Shown: positions 62,471 through 64,000 of the stretch, one piece after another
Numbering within the stretch: the first letter of the stretch is position 1
Layout: each line of letters opens with the position of its first letter
NCBI RefSeq assembly: GCF_018917145.1
Contig: NZ_JAHLOD010000006.1
Location: forward strand, 1 to 64,000
Direction of reading: 5' to 3'
Source of the DNA: Clostridium bornimense
GTDB lineage: Bacteria > Bacillota > Clostridia > Clostridiales > Clostridiaceae
DNA length: 64,000 nt
The notes under the pieces: generated by a model
What the model was told of the DNA's origin: nothing
What the model saw: only the letters and a program-made list of their open reading frames with translations
The model's database searches: none
Program-made: the position numbers and the translations under genes

Positions 62471-63760
62471 ATGAATATAGTAGAACTAGCTAAAATAGCT
62501 AAAAAAACTTCTATTAATCTAGCTGCTTGTGATACTGAGACAAAAAATAATGCTTTGAAATCAATTGCTGAAGCTTTAGAAAAAAGAAAATCAGAAATCT
62601 TTGATGCAAATAATAAGGATATTGAAGCTGGAGAAAAAAGTAACTTGGCACTCCCTTTACTAAAAAGATTAAAATTTGATGATAATAAATTAAATGAAGT
62701 TATTGCTGGTATCAATAGCTTAATTTCTTTACCAGATCCTGTAGGTGAAACATTATGGTGTAAGGAATTAGATGAGGATTTAGAATTATATAAGGTAAGC
62801 TGTCCAATCGGTGTTATAGGTGTAATTTTTGAATCTCGTCCAGATGCTCTAGTACAAATTTCTTCTCTTTGCTTAAAAAGTGGTAATGCTGCTTTATTAA
62901 AGGGTGGTAGTGAAGCTCTTAATACAAATAAAATACTTACAGAAATTATTGTTGAAGCGTCTACTAATGCTGGAATTCCTTCTGGCTGGGTTCATCTTCT
63001 TGAAAGCAGAGATGATGTTACTGGAATGCTTAGATTAGATAAATACATAGACCTATTAATTCCAAGAGGTTCTAATGAATTTGTACAATACATAATGAAT
63101 AATTCAACAATCCCAGTAATGGGCCATGCTGATGGAATTTGCCATTGCTATGTAGATAGTGATGCTGATATACAAATGGCTGTTAACATAGTTACTGATT
63201 CTAAAACACAATATGTATCTGTTTGCAATGCAACAGAAACATTATTAGTACATAAAGATATAGCAAAAACATATCTTCCTCTATTAAAGAATGAGTTAGA
63301 TAAAAAGAATGTAACTATAGTAGGGTGTGAAGACACTAATAAAATAATTAATGTTGATTTAGCTACTGAAGATGATTGGAAAACAGAATATTTAGATTAT
63401 AAGTTATCTATAAAAATTGTAAACTCTTTAGAAGAAGCAATAGATCATATAAATACTTATGGTTCTGGACATACTGACGCAATAATTACTAAAAATGAAG
63501 CTAATGCTAAAACTTTTATGGAACTTGTTGACTCTGGTAATGTATTTTGGAATTGTTCTACTAGATTCAGTGACGGATTCCGTTATGGATTTGGAGCAGA
63601 AGTTGGTATAAGTACTAATAAAGTTCATGCAAGAGGTCCTGTTGGTCTTGATGGTCTTTTAATATATAAATATAAGCTTATAGGTCACGGAAATATTGTT
63701 GCTGATTATTCAAACAATGTAAGAACTTTTAAACATAAAATGATTGATAAGAAATTCTAA
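62471..63760 (+). CDS. proA: Gamma-glutamyl phosphate reductase
   Basis: A 429-residue NADPH-dependent aldehyde-dehydrogenase-fold enzyme. The catalytic Cys lies in SVCNATETLLV, and FESRPDA and STRFSDGFRYGFGAEVGIST are typical. It makes glutamate semialdehyde in proline synthesis. proB, its usual partner, is not adjacent. Full length; it ends just before another repeat copy. Confidence 0.95.
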   Translation: MNIVELAKIAKKTSINLAACDTETKNNALKSIAEALEKRKSEIFDANNKDIEAGEKSNLALPLLKRLKFDDNKLNEVIAGINSLISLPDPVGETLWCKELDEDLELYKVSCPIGVIGVIFESRPDALVQISSLCLKSGNAALLKGGSEALNTNKILTEIIVEASTNAGIPSGWVHLLESRDDVTGMLRLDKYIDLLIPRGSNEFVQYIMNNSTIPVMGHADGICHCYVDSDADIQMAVNIVTDSKTQYVSVCNATETLLVHKDIAKTYLPLLKNELDKKNVTIVGCEDTNKIINVDLATEDDWKTEYLDYKLSIKIVNSLEEAIDHINTYGSGHTDAIITKNEANAKTFMELVDSGNVFWNCSTRFSDGFRYGFGAEVGISTNKVHARGPVGLDGLLIYKYKLIGHGNIVADYSNNVRTFKHKMIDKKF

Positions 63761-63776
63761 TCATCACAAATATCAT

Positions 63777-64000
63777 AAGGAGGTATCGCATTAACAAATG
63801 AAATTTAGCAATACCTCCTTTTATTATGACACAAGGCACGATTCAGTACACAGTTAAGGAAACTATCTTATTCTATACATAAAATTATCACACTTAAAAT
63901 CTCATAAATTCCCTAGAGGGAATTTTATCCACCACTGTGCACTGATATATACCTGTGCCTTGTTCCATGCACTTCTATTTTGATGAAAAAACTGCCGCAC
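63777..64000 (+). repeat. Long intergenic repeat, truncated by the window end
   Basis: It begins with AAGGAGGTATCGCATTAAC...ATACCTCCTT, then TATGACACAAGGCACG, TATACATAAAATTATCACACTT, AAAATCTCATAAATTCCC, and TTTCTATT-like CTTCTATTTTGATG before AAAAAACTGCCGCAC. The order and words follow the copy at 53451-53812. The tail hairpin is cut by the end of the window. Confidence 0.8.

Overview
The window is AT-rich, densely coded DNA from a low-GC anaerobic Firmicute, most likely a Clostridium-type butyrate fermenter. Support comes from a crt-bcd-etfB-etfA-hbd operon next to rex, [FeFe]-hydrogenase maturases, a single-cluster ferredoxin, clostridial families such as DUF3867, and GGAGG/GGGGG ribosome binding sites. 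No rRNA, tRNA, phage, transposase or CRISPR array was seen.

Layout. 1-7.3 kb: small membrane proteins, an AsnRS-like asparagine synthetase divergent from an Lrp/AsnC regulator, a PEPCK/HprK-like P-loop protein and argGH. 7.5-17.5 kb: aconitase, ferredoxin, an SDR reductase, trmB, an orphan ATP-cone protein, the butyryl-CoA operon and rex. A near-consensus Rex operator lies just upstream of crt. 17.7-26.2 kb: an ABC-F protein, a polysaccharide deacetylase, a Na+/amino-acid symporter behind a tandem glycine riboswitch, a DHH phosphoesterase, a radical SAM/nitroreductase pair and a pentapeptide-repeat membrane protein. 26.3-38.5 kb: a cobalamin block in two units. One is a B12-riboswitch-controlled btuFCD-(PP-loop ATPase)-cobQ unit. 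The other is cobT-cobO-cobU-cobS-(cobU paralogue)-cobC-cbiB-cobD-(phosphoglycerate-mutase-like). Corrin-ring genes are absent.

38.6-44.7 kb holds the least ordinary segment: an ESX/WXG100-type cluster of small helical proteins and a TPR protein, followed by a PP2C phosphatase and an FHA membrane protein, with no FtsK/EssC ATPase in the window. 45-47.3 kb is hydE-hydF. 47.4-52 kb is a nitrogen block, amt-glnK-glnA-ANTAR. Both amt and glnA have an intrinsic terminator between a good promoter and the start codon, which suggests antitermination by the adjacent ANTAR protein. 52-64 kb: envelope-associated small proteins, a papain-like protein, a GH13 alpha-glycosidase with a divergent AraC regulator, a DUF815 ATPase, an AI-2E-type permease, trkA-trkH, a tiny zinc-ribbon protein and proA.

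A dispersed intergenic repeat runs through the whole window. Its head is a hairpin of the form AAGGAGGTATCGC...TTAACAA...TTGTTAGCGATACCTCCTT, seen at seven places. At least three copies extend into a longer body; the most complete is about 360 bp at 53.45-53.81 kb. The hairpins lie between genes and probably double as terminators.
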